Source of the DNA: Dehalococcoidales bacterium
GTDB taxonomy: Bacteria; Chloroflexota; Dehalococcoidia; Dehalococcoidales; RBG-16-60-22
DNA length: 23,668 bases
NCBI GenBank assembly: GCA_016783105.1
Contig: JADHXF010000020.1
Location: forward strand, 1 to 23,668
Direction of reading: 5' to 3'
The position numbers and the translations under genes are program-made. The notes beneath the pieces are model-generated. The model had not been told where the DNA came from and ran no database searches. It was given only the letters and a program-made list of their open reading frames with translations. Positions 6,537-15,321 of the stretch are shown piece after piece; within the stretch, counting starts at the first letter, position 1, and every line of letters starts with the position of its first letter.

Positions 6537-8355
6537 TACCGCCGAGGTTGAAGTTGAAGAGGCACCCCAAGAGCCAGAGACCGCCGAAAGCCAGGTGGAG
6601 CTGCCTCGTTCGCTGAGCGTGCGACAACTGGCTGACCTTCTGCAGGTCAGCGCTGTTGAGATCATCAAACAGCTCATGCGAAAGGACATCATGGCCAATA
6701 TCAACCAGGGCATTGACTATGATATTGCGTCAGAGGTAGCCACCAATCTGGGCTATAAAACACGCGTGAGGCCGCGGACTGCCGAAGGTGCCGCCAGCGC
6801 CATCAGCGAGATAAGAAAGCGCCGCAAGCTACAGGTCGAAGAGGCAGGAAACCTGCAATTGCGCCCCCCGGTGGTGACGGTTATGGGCCATGTTGACCAC
6901 GGAAAGACTCGACTTCTTGATGCCATCCGCCAGACCGATGTCATGGCTACCGAGGCCGGTGCCATCACCCAGCATATTGGCGCCTATCAGGTGATGGTGG
7001 GCGAGCAGAAAATCACCTTCCTGGACACCCCGGGGCATGAAGCGTTCACCGCCATGCGAGCCCACGGTGCCCAGATAACCGATATTATCATACTGGTGGT
7101 GGCCGCAGATGACGGCGTAATGCCGCAAACGGTGGAAGCGATCAACCACGCCCGTGCCGCTGAGGTGCCGATTGTCGTTGCCCTCAATAAAATTGACAAA
7201 CCGGAAGCGGACCCTGACCGGGTAAAACAGCAACTGGCGGAAGCAGGGCTGGTGATTGAGGAATGGGGAGGAGATATTGTCTGCGTACCCATTTCCGCGA
7301 AAGAGAAAATCGGTATTCAGGAACTCCTGGAAAATCTTCTGGTTGTGGCCGAGGTGGAAGAGTTAAAAGCCAACCCGGCGGGGCCGGCCTCCGGAGTGGT
7401 TATTGAGGCTGAGATGGACAGAAATCGCGGCCCGCTGGCCACCATACTGGTGAACAGCGGCACCCTGAAGCCGGCCGACACCGTTGTCGTTGGCGGCACG
7501 TGGGGCAGGGTCAGGGCTATGTTGAACGACCTGGGCAAACGGGTGAAGAAAGCCGGGCCGGCCACACCGGTAGAAATCCTGGGCCTGAACAGCGTGCCGC
7601 AGGCTGGAGATATCCTGACCGCAGTAGCCAGCGAACACCAGGCACAGTCAATGCTGGAAAAGCATCGGAGGGAGGAAGAAGGGAGGACTGCAGCTTCTTC
7701 AAAGGTGGTAAGTCTGCACAACCTCCACGACAAAATCAGCAGTGGCCAGGTCAAAGGGCTCAATATCATCCTGAAGGCGGATGTCCAGGGCAGTATCGAA
7801 CCAATCAGAAACTCCCTGGAGCGTCCGAGCACCGATGAAGTCCAGGTAAGAATCCTCCACAGCGGCACCGGCAATGTGTCCGAGAGTGACGTGATGCTGG
7901 CCACCGCCTCCAACGGACTCATCATTGGCTTCGGTGTCGGCACTGATGAAGGCGCCCGCCGGCTGGCAAGTACGGAAGGTATTGATATCCGCCACTACGA
8001 CGTGATATACAACGTGGTTGACGACGTGGAAAAGGCGCTCAAAGGTCTGTTGGAGCCCGAACTTGTTGAGGTCATTGAGGGACACGCCGAAGTTCGAGCC
8101 GTCTTCTCCGCGCCAAAAGGAGTACAGGTGGCCGGCATCTATGTTTTAGACGGCAAGGTCAGCCGCAATTCTTCAGTTAGGGTGCGCCGCGGTGAGGAGG
8201 TTATCAGCGACACCACCGTCAGCAGTCTGCGGCGGTTTAAAGACGATGTCCGTGAAGTGGCCACCGGTTATGAATGCGGTATCGGCGTCAAAGACTTCGA
8301 CAATCTTCAGGTTGGTGACCAGCTTGAATTCTACCGGATAGATAAGGCCGCCTAG
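6511..8355 (+). CDS. infB: Translation initiation factor IF-2
   Basis: This GTPase places initiator tRNA on the 30S subunit and promotes subunit joining. The 614-residue protein has a short acidic N-terminus, one IF2_N domain (about 31-82, [11 protein letters not shown]), and a complete G domain with G1 GHVDHGKT (126-133), G3 DTPGHEAF, G4 NKIDKPEAD and G5 SAKEKIG. Domains II, III and the C-terminal fMet-tRNA-binding domain follow. It is much shorter than E. coli IF2 (890) because the long N-terminal extension is missing, which is normal for many bacteria. The start is GTG at 6511, supported by AAAGGAG six bases upstream and by overlap with ylxR. It is the third gene of the nusA operon. Confidence 0.97.
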   Translation: MPRAKKPDNTAEVEVEEAPQEPETAESQVELPRSLSVRQLADLLQVSAVEIIKQLMRKDIMANINQGIDYDIASEVATNLGYKTRVRPRTAEGAASAISEIRKRRKLQVEEAGNLQLRPPVVTVMGHVDHGKTRLLDAIRQTDVMATEAGAITQHIGAYQVMVGEQKITFLDTPGHEAFTAMRAHGAQITDIIILVVAADDGVMPQTVEAINHARAAEVPIVVALNKIDKPEADPDRVKQQLAEAGLVIEEWGGDIVCVPISAKEKIGIQELLENLLVVAEVEELKANPAGPASGVVIEAEMDRNRGPLATILVNSGTLKPADTVVVGGTWGRVRAMLNDLGKRVKKAGPATPVEILGLNSVPQAGDILTAVASEHQAQSMLEKHRREEEGRTAASSKVVSLHNLHDKISSGQVKGLNIILKADVQGSIEPIRNSLERPSTDEVQVRILHSGTGNVSESDVMLATASNGLIIGFGVGTDEGARRLASTEGIDIRHYDVIYNVVDDVEKALKGLLEPELVEVIEGHAEVRAVFSAPKGVQVAGIYVLDGKVSRNSSVRVRRGEEVISDTTVSSLRRFKDDVREVATGYECGIGVKDFDNLQVGDQLEFYRIDKAA

Positions 8356-8387
8356 GCCGGCAAATATATACCCCAGGAGCCCATATT

Positions 8388-8738
8388 GTGTCTCATCGGA
8401 TTGAACGTGTAAACCAGCTCATCCGCCAGGAAATCAGCGACCTCCTGCAGCATGAAATCAAAGACCCTAGACTCAGCAGTTTCATTTCCGTTACCGAGGT
8501 CGTTACCTCCCAGGACCTCAAACATGCCATGATATATATCAGCTTCATCAGCAATCAGCAGGAAAAGCAGGCGGCGCTTGACGCCCTTGCCGGCGCTTCA
8601 AATTTCCTCCGCAAGGAAATGGCCCGAAAACTAAGGTTACGGCGCATCCCGGAACTCAGCTTCCACTGGGATGACTCCATCGAGCGCGGCACACATATCA
8701 TGGACCTCATTGACCAGGTGAGTCCGTCAGACCACTGA
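8388..8738 (+). CDS. rbfA: Ribosome-binding factor A
   Basis: RbfA is a cold-shock-related 30S maturation factor that binds near the 5' end of 16S rRNA. The 116-residue length is typical. The N-terminus RIERVNQLIRQEISDLLQ, the middle IKDPRLSSFISVTEV and the KH-like segment ASNFLRKEMARKLRLRRIPE with FHWDDSIERG are family signatures. The start is GTG at 8388, eight bases after AGGAG. It follows infB by 32 bases, in the conserved infB-rbfA order. The next conserved gene, truB, is separated from it by the membrane coiled-coil gene at 8799. Confidence 0.95.
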   Translation: MSHRIERVNQLIRQEISDLLQHEIKDPRLSSFISVTEVVTSQDLKHAMIYISFISNQQEKQAALDALAGASNFLRKEMARKLRLRRIPELSFHWDDSIERGTHIMDLIDQVSPSDH

Positions 8739-8798
8739 AAACTTTGGCTCTCTCGATATATCTACAACCGTGCAGGTGCAGCTTAAGGGGGCAACACA

Positions 8799-9548
8799 AT
8801 GAAAAGGTGGATAATTATCGTCATTCTGGCCGGTGCATCTCTTTTCTTTTACCTGAACTTCCTTAACACCAATGCTCAACTATATACGGTCGAAGCCGAG
8901 TTAAACTCCATAAAAGTACAGCTGGAATCGACCAGGACAGAGATGGAAGCAACCAAAGGGGAGGTAGATGCCACCAAAACAGAGCTGGAAGTCGTTATGG
9001 TCAAGATAGCCAGCACTGAGACAGAATTGCAATCAATAAAAGGCCAGTTACAGTCAGCAGAAACAGAGCTGGCCTCCGCATCAGCCAGCCTTGGCACAAT
9101 ACAGGCTGAAATGGATGAAAAAGAAACCGAGCTTGTTGAGTTGCAGATTAGCTATGAAGGACTGATGACCGGGCATGGTTATACCATTACCGACCCCACT
9201 TATAGTGAGATGATGCGTTTCTTAAAGGACGATGATACGGATAAAGCGGAATACATAAAAGGTGAATATGAATGCACCGGCTTTGCTACTGATTTGTGCA
9301 ACCGCGCTGAGGAAAAAGGCATTCGATGCGGATATGTTTCCATCAGGTTCCCAGATGGGAGAGGGCACACGATTGTCGCTTTCGACACCATCGATAAAGG
9401 TTTAATTTATTTTGAGCCGCAATATGATGACCCGGTCGAAATCGAAATAGGCAAACCTTTCTACCAGTGCGTTGTGCCCTCAGGCGGCTACACATATGAA
9501 AAATCGGACCAAGATGACACCATCCTGGAAGTGCTTATTGCCTGGTAA
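8799..9548 (+). CDS. Membrane-anchored coiled-coil protein with transglutaminase-like domain
   Basis: The 249-residue product has one N-terminal membrane anchor (about 4-21, RWIIIVILAGASLFFYL), a long coiled coil (about 29-118) made of repeated T-E-L/M-x-x heptads, and a globular C-terminal domain (about 125-249). That domain has the layout of a transglutaminase/papain-like fold: Cys159 at the start of a helix (YECTGFATDLCNRAEEKGI), His190 in GRGHTIVAFDT, and Glu206 in IYFEPQYDD where the third catalytic residue is expected. This suggests a cysteine peptidase or amide-processing enzyme, or a non-catalytic relative, held on a stalk and probably facing the cell exterior. A TTAAGGGGG ribosome binding site precedes ATG 8799. 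It lies between rbfA and truB on the same strand with 60- and 30-base gaps, so co-transcription is likely. Function unknown. Confidence 0.85.
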   Translation: MKRWIIIVILAGASLFFYLNFLNTNAQLYTVEAELNSIKVQLESTRTEMEATKGEVDATKTELEVVMVKIASTETELQSIKGQLQSAETELASASASLGTIQAEMDEKETELVELQISYEGLMTGHGYTITDPTYSEMMRFLKDDDTDKAEYIKGEYECTGFATDLCNRAEEKGIRCGYVSIRFPDGRGHTIVAFDTIDKGLIYFEPQYDDPVEIEIGKPFYQCVVPSGGYTYEKSDQDDTILEVLIAW

Positions 9549-9578
9549 AAAGAGAAGCTTTCATGGTGAGGGCTAACG

Positions 9579-10472
9579 GTGGACGGCATATTAAATATTG
9601 ATAAGCCCTCAGGCAGAACCTCATACCGCGTGGTAGCGCTGGTGAAACGACTCAGCGGCGAGCGCCGCGTTGGACATGCCGGAACTCTCGATCCGCTGGC
9701 GACCGGTGTGCTGCCAGTTTGCCTCGGGCAGGCGACACGCATCGTCGAATTCCTTGCCAATGCCACCAAGACGTACCGGGCTGAGATTGAGCTGGGGATA
9801 ACCACCGACACTTACGATGCCAGCGGCATAATTATCCAGCAAGAAGACCCTTCCAGCATCCGCCGGGAGCAGGTTGAAAGAGCACTGGCTTCCTTCCGCG
9901 GCGTTATCATGCAGACACCGCCAATGTACAGCGCCATCAAGCACCAGGGGAAGAAACTGTACGAACTGGCCCGTGCCGGCATAACCGTTGAGCGTAAAAG
10001 TCGGCCGACGACCATACACAGGCTGGATATCGTTGGTTTCCAGTCGCCGCTCGTTACCATCGAAGTGGAATGCGGGAAGGGCACTTACATACGCTCACTG
10101 GCTCATGACCTGGGGCAGATTCTGGGCTGCGGTGCCAGTCTCAAAAGCCTTGTCCGCCTGCGCTACGGCCCATTTGACATCGAGAACGCGGTGAGCATAC
10201 CCCATCTTGAAGACGCCTTCCACGGGGGCCATTGGGAGCATCTCGTTTACCCTCTGGATTTCGTGCTCTCGACATGGCCGGCGGTGGTGGTCGATGAGGC
10301 CACGGAAGAGGTAATCAGAAACGGGGCACCAGTAGTTTTGCCGCTGGAACCATCAGGCGGAAGCCACTGCCGGTCCTACACCGCTAACGGCCATTTCCTG
10401 AGCGTGCTGCGCTTTGAGCCGGAAAAGGGGCAGTGGCACCCGGAGAAGGTCTTTCAAGACAGCCATCAGTAA
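9579..10472 (+). CDS. truB: tRNA pseudouridine(55) synthase
   Basis: TruB converts U55 in the T loop of tRNAs to pseudouridine. The 297-residue protein begins with GILNIDKPSGRTS and has the catalytic motif VGHAGTLDPLATGVLP with nucleophile Asp38. Motif PPMYSAIKHQGKKLYELARAG and the later GTYIRSLAHDLG are also present. A C-terminal PUA-like region fills roughly the last 80 residues. The GTG start at 9579 has GAGGG six bases upstream. It closes the translation operon; the next gene has its own promoter at 10516. Cytoplasmic. Confidence 0.96.
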   Translation: MDGILNIDKPSGRTSYRVVALVKRLSGERRVGHAGTLDPLATGVLPVCLGQATRIVEFLANATKTYRAEIELGITTDTYDASGIIIQQEDPSSIRREQVERALASFRGVIMQTPPMYSAIKHQGKKLYELARAGITVERKSRPTTIHRLDIVGFQSPLVTIEVECGKGTYIRSLAHDLGQILGCGASLKSLVRLRYGPFDIENAVSIPHLEDAFHGGHWEHLVYPLDFVLSTWPAVVVDEATEEVIRNGAPVVLPLEPSGGSHCRSYTANGHFLSVLRFEPEKGQWHPEKVFQDSHQ

Positions 10473-10515
10473 CCGTCAGGCCTGCGTCGTGATACGTAAC
10501 ACCGGCCGAAATCAC

Positions 10516-10545
10516 TTGACAGCGCACGCCTGATAAAGGTATAGT
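10516..10545 (+). promoter_or_regulatory. Promoter of the inositol phosphate synthase gene
   Basis: A perfect TTGACA (10516-10521) and TATAGT (10540-10545) are separated by 18 bases. Transcription should start near 10552. This argues for the ATG at 10579, which has an AAGGGGGG sequence upstream (10560-10567), over the ATG at 10558, which would leave a leader of only about six bases. Confidence 0.65.
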
Positions 10546-10578
10546 GCAACGGATGCTATGAAGGGGGGCAAACCAAAC

Positions 10579-11679
10579 ATGGGAAAAATAAACGTGGCCA
10601 TCATCGGCGTGGGTAACTGTTCTTCGTCTCTGGTCCAGGGAGTTCATTACTATAAAGATGCAAAAGCAAACGAGTTTGTGCCCGGACTGATGCACGTGGA
10701 CCTGGGCGGCTATCATATCAGCGATATCAACTTTGTGGCCGCCATTGATATTGATAAAAACAAGGTGGGCAAAGACCTGGCCGAAGCCATTTATACGAAG
10801 CCAAATAACACCTTTAAATTCTGCGAAGTACCACCCACGGGGGTTATTGTGCAGCGCGGTATGACCCATGACGGTCTGGGTAAATACCTGTCACAGATGA
10901 TACAGAAAGCGCCCGGCCCGACCGCCGATATTGTCAGTATTCTCAAGGAAACCAAGACCGATGTCGTCATCAACTACCTGCCGGTCGGCAGTGAAGAGGC
11001 GACCAAGTGGTATATCGAGCTGATACTGACCGCGGGCTGCGGCTTAATCAACTGCATTCCGGTATTTATCGCCCGCGAGAAGTACTGGCAGAAACGCTTC
11101 ACCGAAAGAGGTCTACCCATTATTGGCGATGATATCAAGTCGCAGGTCGGCGCCACCATTACTCATCGCGTGCTGACACGCCTGTTCCGTGACCGCGGCG
11201 TCCGGCTGGAGCGCACCTACCAGATGAACTTCGGCGGCAATACCGACTTCTATAACATGCTGGAGCGGGAAAGGCTCGAGTCCAAGAAGATATCCAAGAC
11301 TAACTCGGTTACCTCACAGCTTGATTACAAGATGAACCCCGACGATATATACGTCGGCCCCAGCGACTACGTTCCCTGGCTGCTCGACCGCAAGTACTGC
11401 TACATCAAAATGGAGGGCCGTACTTTCGGCGATGTACCGCTGAACCTGGAACTGAAACTGGAGGTCTGGGACAGCCCCAACTCCGCCGGCGTTGTCATTG
11501 ACGCTATCCGGTGCTGCAAGCTGGCCAAGGACCGCGGACTTGTCGGAGAACTGGTGGCACCATCCGCTTACTTCATGAAGTCACCCCCAATCCAGTACTC
11601 TGATTCGGAAGCGCACGATATGGTGGAAGAATTCATTGCCAACACGGCTAAGGTCAAGGCAAAGAAAACAGCCAAGTAA
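10579..11679 (+). CDS. ino1: Inositol-3-phosphate synthase (actinobacterial/archaeal type)
   Basis: This enzyme converts glucose 6-phosphate to 1L-myo-inositol 1-phosphate with tightly bound NAD. The 366-residue protein has the N-terminal Rossmann motif [13 protein letters not shown] and the family blocks [41 protein letters not shown] and [11 protein letters not shown]. The length and blocks fit the shorter prokaryotic form found in mycobacteria and archaea rather than the approximately 530-residue eukaryotic form. The start at 10579 was chosen from promoter position and ribosome binding site. The next gene is a CDP-alcohol phosphatidyltransferase, which makes inositol phospholipid synthesis the likely purpose. 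The C-terminus is lysine-rich. Confidence 0.94.
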   Translation: MGKINVAIIGVGNCSSSLVQGVHYYKDAKANEFVPGLMHVDLGGYHISDINFVAAIDIDKNKVGKDLAEAIYTKPNNTFKFCEVPPTGVIVQRGMTHDGLGKYLSQMIQKAPGPTADIVSILKETKTDVVINYLPVGSEEATKWYIELILTAGCGLINCIPVFIAREKYWQKRFTERGLPIIGDDIKSQVGATITHRVLTRLFRDRGVRLERTYQMNFGGNTDFYNMLERERLESKKISKTNSVTSQLDYKMNPDDIYVGPSDYVPWLLDRKYCYIKMEGRTFGDVPLNLELKLEVWDSPNSAGVVIDAIRCCKLAKDRGLVGELVAPSAYFMKSPPIQYSDSEAHDMVEEFIANTAKVKAKKTAK

Positions 11680-11739
11680 CGCTTCACGAGGTTCTCGGAC
11701 AGTAACTGACAAAGCAAGGGGATTATTTGGGTCTGAAGA

Positions 11740-12384
11740 ATGGAAGGGAGCTCAGCTAGCATCACCTCAAAAAAACAGCCGTTCAAGTCCCGGTTAGCCG
11801 AAGCCCGTAAAGTCGCCGCCCACCGTATTTCTCAGCCGTTAGTACATCTTCTGGCCAGGACAGGCGTAACCCCCAATGCCCTGACCTGGTTCGGCCTGTT
11901 GCTTGCCTTCGGGGCAGCCATACTGATTGCGCTCAGACAGCCATTCGCTGCCGGCTTTGTTGTCCTTGTTTCCGGACTGTTTGACATGCTGGACGGGGCG
12001 CTGGCCCGCCTTACCGGCAAGAGCACGCGTTTTGGCGCCATACTCGACTCAACGCTGGACCGCCTGGGTGAGGTGGCCATCCTGCTAGGTCTCTTAATAC
12101 TCTTTGTCAGGGATTTCTCCACGCCCGGTATACTTGTCGTCGGTTTCACATTGTCCGGTGCGCTGCTGGTCAGCTACCTTCGAGCCCGGTCAGAAGCGCA
12201 CGGCCTCATTGGCGAGGTGGGCTTTTTCACCCGTACGGAAAGAGTAATCATCCTATCCCTCGGACTCCTGTTAAGCGGCATCGACTATGCATTGATTACG
12301 TCGCTGGGTATCATCGCCTTTCTCAGCTATCTGACTGTCATCCAGAGGCTGCTTCACGCCTGGCGCCAGACAAAGGAAGATTAG
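11740..12384 (+). CDS. CDP-alcohol phosphatidyltransferase, probably phosphatidylinositol phosphate synthase
   Basis: The 214-residue integral membrane protein has a perfect CDP-alcohol phosphotransferase motif D82-x2-D85-G-x2-A-R90-x8-G99-x3-D103-x3-D107 (within DMLDGALAR and FGAILDSTLD), which holds two metal ions and the CDP-lipid. About six membrane segments are visible, after an amphipathic N-terminal region ending in RTGVTPNALTW, a feature shared with phosphatidylinositol phosphate synthases and archaeal relatives. Family members join CDP-diacylglycerol to glycerol phosphate, inositol phosphate or similar. Placement directly after ino1 favours inositol 1-phosphate as acceptor, which is inference; phosphatidylglycerophosphate synthase is the main alternative. 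The ribosome binding site before ATG 11740 is weak. Confidence 0.88.
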   Translation: MEGSSASITSKKQPFKSRLAEARKVAAHRISQPLVHLLARTGVTPNALTWFGLLLAFGAAILIALRQPFAAGFVVLVSGLFDMLDGALARLTGKSTRFGAILDSTLDRLGEVAILLGLLILFVRDFSTPGILVVGFTLSGALLVSYLRARSEAHGLIGEVGFFTRTERVIILSLGLLLSGIDYALITSLGIIAFLSYLTVIQRLLHAWRQTKED

Positions 12385-12412
12385 TTTTCACATCACTTTC
12401 GAGGAGGCTTCA

Positions 12413-13696
12413 ATGCCAGTAATTGCGATTATCGGAGCTCAATGGGGAGATGAAGGCAAGGGCAAGATAGTTGACCTGCTTGCCGAGCAGGCAGATATGG
12501 TGGTGCGGTTTTCCGGCGGCGATAACGCCGGGCACACCGTGGTCAATCAGCTCGGCGAGTTTAAACTGCACCTAATCCCCTCGGGCATTTTTTCCGCCAA
12601 AGCTACCTCCGTTATTGGAAACGGTGTGGTGGTCAATCCACGCGTTTTGCTCGATGAGCTGGATGCGCTCAAGCAGCGCGGCGTGGACACCTCACGTTTG
12701 TTCATCAGCGACCGTGCCCATCTGGTAATGCCCTATCACCTTCTCCTCGATGGACTGGAGGAGGAGGCGCGGGGAGGTAAAGCCATTGGCACTACACGCA
12801 AAGGCATCGGCCCCGCCTTTGCCGACAAGGTTGCCAGGCTGGGCATCAGAACCTGCGACCTGCTGGACAGGGAAATCTTCCGCGAGCGACTTCACACCGT
12901 ACTCGCCCAAAAGAACACGTTACTGACCAGGGTCTACAATGCTGACCCGCTATCGGAAGAAGAGGTCTATAGCGAATATTGCCGGTACGGTGAGATACTG
13001 GCCCCCCAAATCTGCGATACCACTGCCCTGCTGGAAAAGGCGATAAATGACGGGAAACTTGTCATGCTGGAAGGGGCCCAGGGGACTTTGCTTGACCCCG
13101 ACTTCGGCACCTACCCCTATGCCACTTCCTCGTCGCCGCTGGCCGGGGGAGGCTGCCTGGGTGCTGGATTCGGGCCGGTAAGGATAGACCAGGTTCTGGG
13201 CATTTTCAAGGCGTACTGTACCCGTGTTGGCGGCGGCCCCATGCCCACCGAGCTGAAAGATGAAATCGGCGCCTCAATTCGGGAATGCGGCCACGAATAT
13301 GGCACCACCACCGGTCGACCGCGGCGCTGTGGCTGGTTTGATGCCGTTGCTTCCAGATTCAGCACCCGCGTGAATGGCTATACCCAGGCAGCTATCACCC
13401 GCCTTGACGTGCTGGATGCACAGCCCGCGCTAAAAATATGCACCGGTTACGAGGTCAACGGTAAAAAAATCGATAACTTCCCGGCCAGTGCGGCCGTGCT
13501 GGAAAAGTGCCGGCCAGTCTATGAAGAATTGCCCGGCTGGCAGACGCCAATCAGTGATATACGTGACTTTGCCCAGCTGCCACTCCAGGCCCGCCAGTAC
13601 CTGTCCCGGCTGGAGGAGCTCATCGCCTGTCCCATCAGCATCATATCGGTCGGCATGAGGCGAGAACAGACCATCTTCAAGAGACCGATTTTATAA
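12413..13696 (+). CDS. purA: Adenylosuccinate synthetase
   Basis: PurA joins IMP and aspartate using GTP to form adenylosuccinate, the first committed step to AMP. The 427-residue length is typical. Visible motifs are the P-loop-like GAQWGDEGKGK (catalytic Asp13), NAGHTV with catalytic His41, the IMP-binding region TTRKGIGPAF, LEGAQGTLLDPDFGTYP, and TTTGRPRRCGW near the GTP/aspartate site. A GAGGAGG ribosome binding site lies seven bases before ATG 12413. It follows the phosphatidyltransferase by 28 bases and may share the ino1 promoter. No oddities. Confidence 0.97.
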   Translation: MPVIAIIGAQWGDEGKGKIVDLLAEQADMVVRFSGGDNAGHTVVNQLGEFKLHLIPSGIFSAKATSVIGNGVVVNPRVLLDELDALKQRGVDTSRLFISDRAHLVMPYHLLLDGLEEEARGGKAIGTTRKGIGPAFADKVARLGIRTCDLLDREIFRERLHTVLAQKNTLLTRVYNADPLSEEEVYSEYCRYGEILAPQICDTTALLEKAINDGKLVMLEGAQGTLLDPDFGTYPYATSSSPLAGGGCLGAGFGPVRIDQVLGIFKAYCTRVGGGPMPTELKDEIGASIRECGHEYGTTTGRPRRCGWFDAVASRFSTRVNGYTQAAITRLDVLDAQPALKICTGYEVNGKKIDNFPASAAVLEKCRPVYEELPGWQTPISDIRDFAQLPLQARQYLSRLEELIACPISIISVGMRREQTIFKRPIL

Positions 13697-13726
13697 TAAC
13701 TTTCTAGCACAGGAGGTATTTCACAG

Positions 13727-14131
13727 ATGGAGAAAAGAGAACCACTGGCAGCCAAGGAAGAGTACGCCAAGACGATAACGCACTACGAGGACATCCCGCT
13801 GGTGGAGCTGGTGCCCGGGAACGTCAGGGCGCACATCCTCTCCGGCGAACGGGCGACGGCCATATTCGCTACCTTTGAGCCCAATGCCGTTGGCCCCATG
13901 CACAAGCACGAACATGAGCAGATAATGATTATCGCCGATGGGGAGGCGGAACTGGTAACCGGCGGGAAACGCTATCCGGTCAAAAAGGGGGACGTGGCCG
14001 TCTTCGTCTCAAATCAGGAGCACGGCACCTACGCCTCCGGTAAGGGACTCAAGACCATCGAGATATTTATCCCGGTGCGGCAGGAGTACATGGAGAAGCT
14101 GGCAGCGGTCAAGAAAAGTTTGGGGAAATAA
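13727..14131 (+). CDS. Single-domain cupin protein
   Basis: This 134-residue cupin has a His-rich motif 1, GPMHKHEHEQIMIIADGEAE, with His59, His61 and His63 as metal-ligand candidates and Gln65 near the usual Glu position. Motif 2, FVSNQEHGTY, has His99. The N-terminal 50 residues contribute extra strands. The substrate is unknown. It starts at ATG 13727 with AGGAGGT upstream, 30 bases after purA, so it may be the last gene of the ino1-purA unit. It is not closely similar in sequence to the two cupins at the left end. A large inverted repeat follows at 14177-14215. Confidence 0.88.
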   Translation: MEKREPLAAKEEYAKTITHYEDIPLVELVPGNVRAHILSGERATAIFATFEPNAVGPMHKHEHEQIMIIADGEAELVTGGKRYPVKKGDVAVFVSNQEHGTYASGKGLKTIEIFIPVRQEYMEKLAAVKKSLGK

Positions 14132-14176
14132 TCGGGCAAGCAGAAATTGCCCTTCATTAAAACAGCACTGCTCTTA

Positions 14177-14215
14177 ATGGGTCAGTGGTTGGTTATCATG
14201 ACCACACTGGCCCAT
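14177..14215. terminator. Hairpin between convergent genes, candidate bidirectional terminator
   Basis: ATGGGTCAGTG (14177-14187) pairs with CACTGGCCCAT (14205-14215), an 11-pair stem with one G-U pair on the plus-strand transcript; a shorter TGGT/ACCA pairing extends it inward. It sits between the cupin stop (14131) and the permease stop (14218) of convergent units. The T tracts on both sides are poor, so termination efficiency is uncertain. A smaller GGGCAA/TTGCCC hairpin lies just upstream near 14134-14152. Confidence 0.5.
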
Positions 14216-14217
14216 AA

Positions 14218-14742
14218 TTATTTCCCGGCCTCTACTTTATACCCTCTTCTCGTCAGGTAATTGCCCAGCAGGATAGACATCACTATCACCAGCGGCAGGG
14301 AAACCAGCCACCGTATGAGGGTAAACTTGATGCCCAGAAATGAAGCCTCGAAGATGGCCATCGGGATACGGCAGATGGCAGCAGCGCCAAGATAGGTAAA
14401 GATAACACTGAGCTTGGCGCCCTTGCTGTACAGGGCATAGGCCACCGGAAAGGCCAGGTACAGCCCGCCAACCGTGGTACCGGAAAGCAAAATCACCCAC
14501 AGGTAGCCGCGGAAGCCTGACCCCTCGCCGAGGTGCCGCTCAACAGTCTCCCGCTTCACCCAGACCTCAAAGAGCCCAATTAAAATGAAAGCGACGGGCA
14601 GTATCTTCAGCATAGCCACAGAAAAAGAGATGAAACTCCGGCCGATTTCCTGCCCGGTATTGAACCCCGTCAACCAGGAGACGACCAGGAAAATAAAATA
14701 GCTGGCAAAGAGCAGTATTTTAATGAGAGCGCTTCGCTTCAT
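14218..14742 (-). CDS. Half-size permease, second of a paralogous pair (COG0701/ArsP-like)
   Basis: The 174-residue membrane protein has about four to five hydrophobic segments. The core GTTVGGLYLAFPVAYALYSKGA (87-109, read in two parts) and FLGIKFTLIRWLVS (135-148) match the corresponding parts of the neighbouring 159-residue protein, so the two are paralogous halves. The pattern resembles the repeated halves of DUF318/ArsP-type permeases, which are normally about 300-350 residues in one chain. The cysteines used by ArsP for arsenicals are not evident here, so the substrate is unknown. The start ATG shares its A with the upstream TGA stop (TGATG), implying coupled translation and a two-subunit transporter. 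Last gene of the leftward operon. Confidence 0.78.
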   Translation of the reverse strand: MKRSALIKILLFASYFIFLVVSWLTGFNTGQEIGRSFISFSVAMLKILPVAFILIGLFEVWVKRETVERHLGEGSGFRGYLWVILLSGTTVGGLYLAFPVAYALYSKGAKLSVIFTYLGAAAICRIPMAIFEASFLGIKFTLIRWLVSLPLVIVMSILLGNYLTRRGYKVEAGK

Positions 14743-15221
14743 CAGAAAATCTCCCCGAAAAAAAGACCTATCACTACGGCCACCGCCAGGGCGATAAAGA
14801 AACTGAGCACGTTTCTGACAATGGTAACCTTCAGCCCGAAGTACGCTTTCTCTATGGGCACAGTGAGCACGCCCACCATCATCAGCGTGGTGGTAAAAGC
14901 CGCGATGACCATATAGGCCACCCCTTTCTGGACGAGTATGTCCGCCAGCGGGAAAGCAATGAAGCCCGGCAGAAAAGTGACGGAACCCAAGAAAGCCGCC
15001 AGCGCCATGGCCGCGAATTTGTTATCACTGTCTAGATACCGGGAAATGAGCTCATCCGGCACCAGATAGAGGACAACGGAAATCAGAACAATCATGACAA
15101 GGAAGGCTGGGAAAATGCTGATGAACCGCCTGGCGGCGATCTTTAACGCCCGGACTGTCTTATCGCGGCTGACAATTAACGAAACGAGCAGAGCTAACCC
15201 GGCAACGATATACAGATACAT
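14742..15221 (-). CDS. Half-size permease, first of a paralogous pair (COG0701/ArsP-like)
   Basis: The 159-residue protein has an N-terminal membrane segment (about 2-18), a basic linker (DKTVRALKIAARRF) and three to four further hydrophobic segments. The signature GSVTFLPGFIAFPLADILVQ (79-98) followed by KG and the later YFGLKVTIVRNVLS (127-140) align with the second half-permease. By analogy with COG0701 permeases, it should form a heterodimeric or larger channel or carrier with that protein. The ATG at 15221 has no strong ribosome binding site; the gene begins 100 bases after dapA, the only sizeable gap in the operon, so an internal promoter is possible. Substrate unknown; position after lysine/diaminopimelate genes does not by itself identify it. 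Confidence 0.76.
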   Translation of the reverse strand: MYLYIVAGLALLVSLIVSRDKTVRALKIAARRFISIFPAFLVMIVLISVVLYLVPDELISRYLDSDNKFAAMALAAFLGSVTFLPGFIAFPLADILVQKGVAYMVIAAFTTTLMMVGVLTVPIEKAYFGLKVTIVRNVLSFFIALAVAVVIGLFFGEIF

Positions 15222-15321
15222 CTACTTTAACGCAGCTAATCATCCGTTTTTGCAGATAGCACGCCTCTACAAGACGAAACAGCTTGCGACATCTGCAGCG
15301 ATAATTAACCGATTCTAAACC

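Noticed and set aside
7317..7943. 208-residue open frame antisense to infB
   Set aside because: A Ser/Thr/Pro-rich shadow of a highly conserved IF-2 coding region.
15222..15321. Possible riboswitch or RNA leader before the first half-permease
   Set aside because: Only a 7-pair stem (TGCAGAT/ATCTGCA) with a very long loop is visible; it matches no riboswitch I know.
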